5,933 nt of DNA from Thermoplasmata archaeon (GTDB taxonomy: Archaea > Thermoplasmatota > Thermoplasmata > Lutacidiplasmatales > UBA184). The stretch is from NCBI GenBank assembly GCA_013044425.1, contig JABEUK010000216.1, forward strand, positions 1 to 5,933, given 5' to 3'. This document shows, piece after piece, positions 4,469-5,933 of the stretch. A program made the translations under genes and the position numbers. Below the pieces are notes generated by a model, which worked only from the letters and a program-made list of their open reading frames with translations, had not been told where the DNA came from and made no database searches. Within the stretch, counting starts at the first letter, position 1, and each line of letters opens with the position of its first letter.

Positions 4469-5698
4469 ATGGAGCTCGTGCTGGCGACCAATTTCGACGA
4501 CGCCCTCCCGGAACAGGTCTCGGAGTTGCCCGTCCGGACGTTCTTCGGCGGCTTTCCCGTTTCTCTGACGGGAGCGGGGCGGCCTCCGTACATCCTTCCC
4601 GAGGTGGATCGAGAAGGGTTCCGTCGCCACCTCCAGATCATCCATCGCGGCGGGCGCGAGTTCTACGCGACCCTGAACAGCAACGATCTCGGGCTGAAGG
4701 AGTACCGATCGGGCTACCTCGAAGCCTTCCTGAAGGAGGTCGCCGAGCTCCTCGATCTCGGGGTCGACGGATTCGTGATCGCCATTCCGGCGCTCGTCGA
4801 GGCCGTCCACCGTGCCCATCCCGAGGTTCCCATCTCCGTCTCCTCTTTCGCGCGTATTCGATCGGTGAGCCAGGCGGAGTACTTCCTGCGACTCGGCGCG
4901 GACACGGTGATCCTGGAGGAGGAGGACCGAAACTTCCCCCTCATCCGCGGACTCGCACGGACGGGAGCCCGCGTCGAGATCCTGACGAACCAGACCTGCA
5001 TCCGAGAATGCCCGTTCCGGGCCCACCATCTGAACACGAGCTCGCTGTGCTCGCAGCCGGGGGAGGATCGCATCTGGTTCGAGTTCCCGATCCTCCAATG
5101 CGGCCTCGAAGTGGTCCGCGACCCCACGAAGCTCATCTCTTCGATCTGGGTGCGCCCCGAGGATCTCGCGTTCTACGAGGAGGCCGGCGTTCATCGCTTC
5201 AAGATCTCCGGACGGAATCGGCCGACCGAATGGCTCGCCGCCACGGCTCGGGCCTACACCAATCGAGCGTACCACGGGAACCTCCTCGACCTCCTCAGCT
5301 CCGTCCAGCTCAAGGGGCCGTCCCGGGCCCTCGCGACGCTCTCCCAACGCGGAGTGGCCCCGGAGGTAGTCGAGCCGCTGCGCGACGCGTTTGCCGCGTT
5401 CGAAGATGTGACCATCGACAACGACGCTTTCCCCGCCGGCTTCCTCCGACGGATCGCGGCGACCGGATGCGAACAGCGTTCCTGCGAGGAGTGTGGTTAC
5501 TGTGCAACGGTGGCCGAGAAGGTCGTTCGGATCGGCGGACGACCTCCCTCGCAATATCACCCACCGAGCGAAGTTCCATCTCCCGTCCAACTCCTCCCGG
5601 CCTTCGGGAGATCTCCGGAGAGCACGCCCCTACCCGAGCTGCGTGGAGCGAACCTTCGCGGATCTAGCGCACCGGAAGCATCGGCCCGTCCCTCCTAG
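4469..5698 (+). CDS. U32-family peptidase-like Fe-S protein (UbiU/UbiV/PrtC/TrhP superfamily)
   Basis: Member of the peptidase U32 family by sequence pattern. Characterised relatives (UbiU/UbiV, TrhP) act in O2-independent or prephenate-dependent hydroxylation of quinone rings or tRNA, and many carry a [4Fe-4S] cluster rather than acting as proteases. The 409 residues show a TIM-barrel-like N-terminal part. This includes FYATLNSNDLG at 65-75, a helix 84-96, LGVDGFVIAIPALVEAV at 97-113, ISVSSFARI at 122-130, LGADTVILEEE at 142-152 and RVEILTNQ at 168-175. The family's Cys segment follows: C177, C181 (CPFRAHHLN), C194, then C211. KISGRNRPTEWL at 245-256 and NRAYHGNLLDLL at 265-276 are typical of this subfamily. 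A C-terminal cluster C334, C339, C342, C345 precedes VAEKVVRI. Residues 358-409 are a Pro/Ser-rich, probably disordered tail. ATG 4469 is the first start after an in-frame TAG at 4448. No strong Shine-Dalgarno is seen. No adjacent partner U32 gene is visible. Confidence 0.85.
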   Translation: MELVLATNFDDALPEQVSELPVRTFFGGFPVSLTGAGRPPYILPEVDREGFRRHLQIIHRGGREFYATLNSNDLGLKEYRSGYLEAFLKEVAELLDLGVDGFVIAIPALVEAVHRAHPEVPISVSSFARIRSVSQAEYFLRLGADTVILEEEDRNFPLIRGLARTGARVEILTNQTCIRECPFRAHHLNTSSLCSQPGEDRIWFEFPILQCGLEVVRDPTKLISSIWVRPEDLAFYEEAGVHRFKISGRNRPTEWLAATARAYTNRAYHGNLLDLLSSVQLKGPSRALATLSQRGVAPEVVEPLRDAFAAFEDVTIDNDAFPAGFLRRIAATGCEQRSCEECGYCATVAEKVVRIGGRPPSQYHPPSEVPSPVQLLPAFGRSPESTPLPELRGANLRGSSAPEASARPS

Positions 5699-5797
5699 CG
5701 GATCGCAGGTGGGGAGCCCGGCTCGTCTCTCGGTAGATGGGGGTAGACCCCAACGGGGGCGGATCTCCAAGGCGAAGAGCGAAGTTCGACACTACCC
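5699..5797. other. 99-bp convergent gap, weak hairpin
   Basis: Between the U32 stop and the stop of the minus-strand gene at the right edge. TGGGG (5738-5742) pairs with CCCCA (5748-5752) across a 5-nt loop; it is a weak terminator candidate with no T-run on either strand. Nothing else is evident. Confidence 0.35.
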
Positions 5798-5933
5798 CTA
5801 TGGGGGATCGTAACAGAGTTCGTAGACCTTCCCATCCGGCGCGCGGAAGTGTTGCCAGGCACGGCTGCCAGGGCGGTCGTGCTGGATCGCGAGGTAGTTC
5901 AGGTTGAAGATGCCGTCCATGATGGCGAGGTAA
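5798..5933 (-). CDS. 3' end of an unrecognised gene (partial at right edge)
   Basis: A minus-strand frame enters from the right edge and ends at TAG 5798-5800, giving 44 visible residues. The sequence has a coherent protein look: DGIFNLNYLAIQHDR, then AWQHFRAPDGKVYELCYDPP at the end. The FRxPDGKVYEL ending recalls the last strand of VOC-fold (glyoxalase/dioxygenase-type) domains, where 'F.DPDGN..EL' is common, but the preceding residues do not clearly match, so I assign no function. An internal ATG at 5918-5920 could make it a 40-residue complete ORF, but the frame remains open upstream of it to the edge, so a truncated longer gene is more likely. Confidence 0.5.
   Translation of the reverse strand, partial: YLAIMDGIFNLNYLAIQHDRPGSRAWQHFRAPDGKVYELCYDPP

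Noticed and set aside
4376..5590. 404-codon minus-strand frame opposite the U32 gene, and a 413-codon plus frame at 4426-5667
   Set aside because: They are GC-rich shadow frames with no recognisable motif; the 4469-5698 frame carries conserved U32 sequence throughout.
5790..5808. CCCC-TAT-GGGG mini-hairpin at the stop of the right-edge gene
   Set aside because: A 4-bp stem with a 3-nt loop is expected by chance at this base composition.
1..5933. tRNA, rRNA, CRISPR repeats, IS ends, toxin-antitoxin or defence genes
   Set aside because: I looked on both strands for cloverleaf-like arms, regularly spaced repeats, transposase motifs and defence-type domains, and saw none I could support.

Overview
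The window is a GC-rich stretch (roughly two thirds G+C by eye) that looks archaeal. The best single clue is the gene at 3282-4028. It ends in an HTH_10 (bacterio-opsin-activator, Bat-type) helix-turn-helix, a domain found mainly in Halobacteria and Thermoplasmatota. A second clue is a TATA element (TTATAT) 24-29 nt upstream of an ATG, the spacing expected of an archaeal leaderless transcript. The proteins are Arg-rich and not strongly acidic, which argues against a haloarchaeon. My inference is an uncultured, GC-rich Thermoplasmatota-like archaeon; the sequence alone does not prove this.

Layout from left to right. 1-1275 (minus, cut at the left edge): GMC flavoprotein oxidoreductase of the long-chain-alcohol-oxidase type, with an N-terminal extension and a four-cysteine motif. 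This reading frame is open to the window edge, and the long ORFs overlapping it in other frames are shadows. 1327-2106 (minus): large two-part GNAT acetyltransferase, 51 bp upstream of the GMC gene on the same strand. 2107-2245: divergent promoter region with a TATA box, a perfect 8-bp inverted repeat and a tandem hexamer. 2246-2521 (plus): small uncharacterised protein starting at TTG behind a good Shine-Dalgarno. 2522-2634: two tandem short hairpins. 2635-3060 (plus): YpeA-like GNAT acetyltransferase. 3061-3281: non-coding gap with a distant inverted repeat and an operator-like repeat. 3282-4028 (plus): HTH_10 regulator. 3978-4445 (minus): AroQ-type chorismate mutase, overlapping the regulator tail-to-tail by 51 bp. 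4469-5698 (plus): U32-family (UbiU/UbiV/PrtC-like) protein, divergent from the mutase. 5798-5933 (minus): end of an unrecognised gene.

The genes do not form one clear operon. They switch strand often and look like individually transcribed housekeeping and accessory functions: alcohol or sterol-type oxidation, N-acetylation, one transcription factor, an aromatic-pathway enzyme and an Fe-S protein. The only tight pairings are the GNAT-GMC pair on the minus strand, the overlapping regulator/mutase ends, and the divergent mutase/U32 pair with a perfect 14-bp palindrome beside the U32 start. I see no tRNA, rRNA, CRISPR array, insertion sequence or phage gene, and no evident defence or biosynthetic cluster. 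The most unusual points are a chorismate mutase in which four of eight catalytic positions are changed, a U32 protein with two cysteine clusters, and a Cys-rich GMC oxidase in an apparently archaeal genome.
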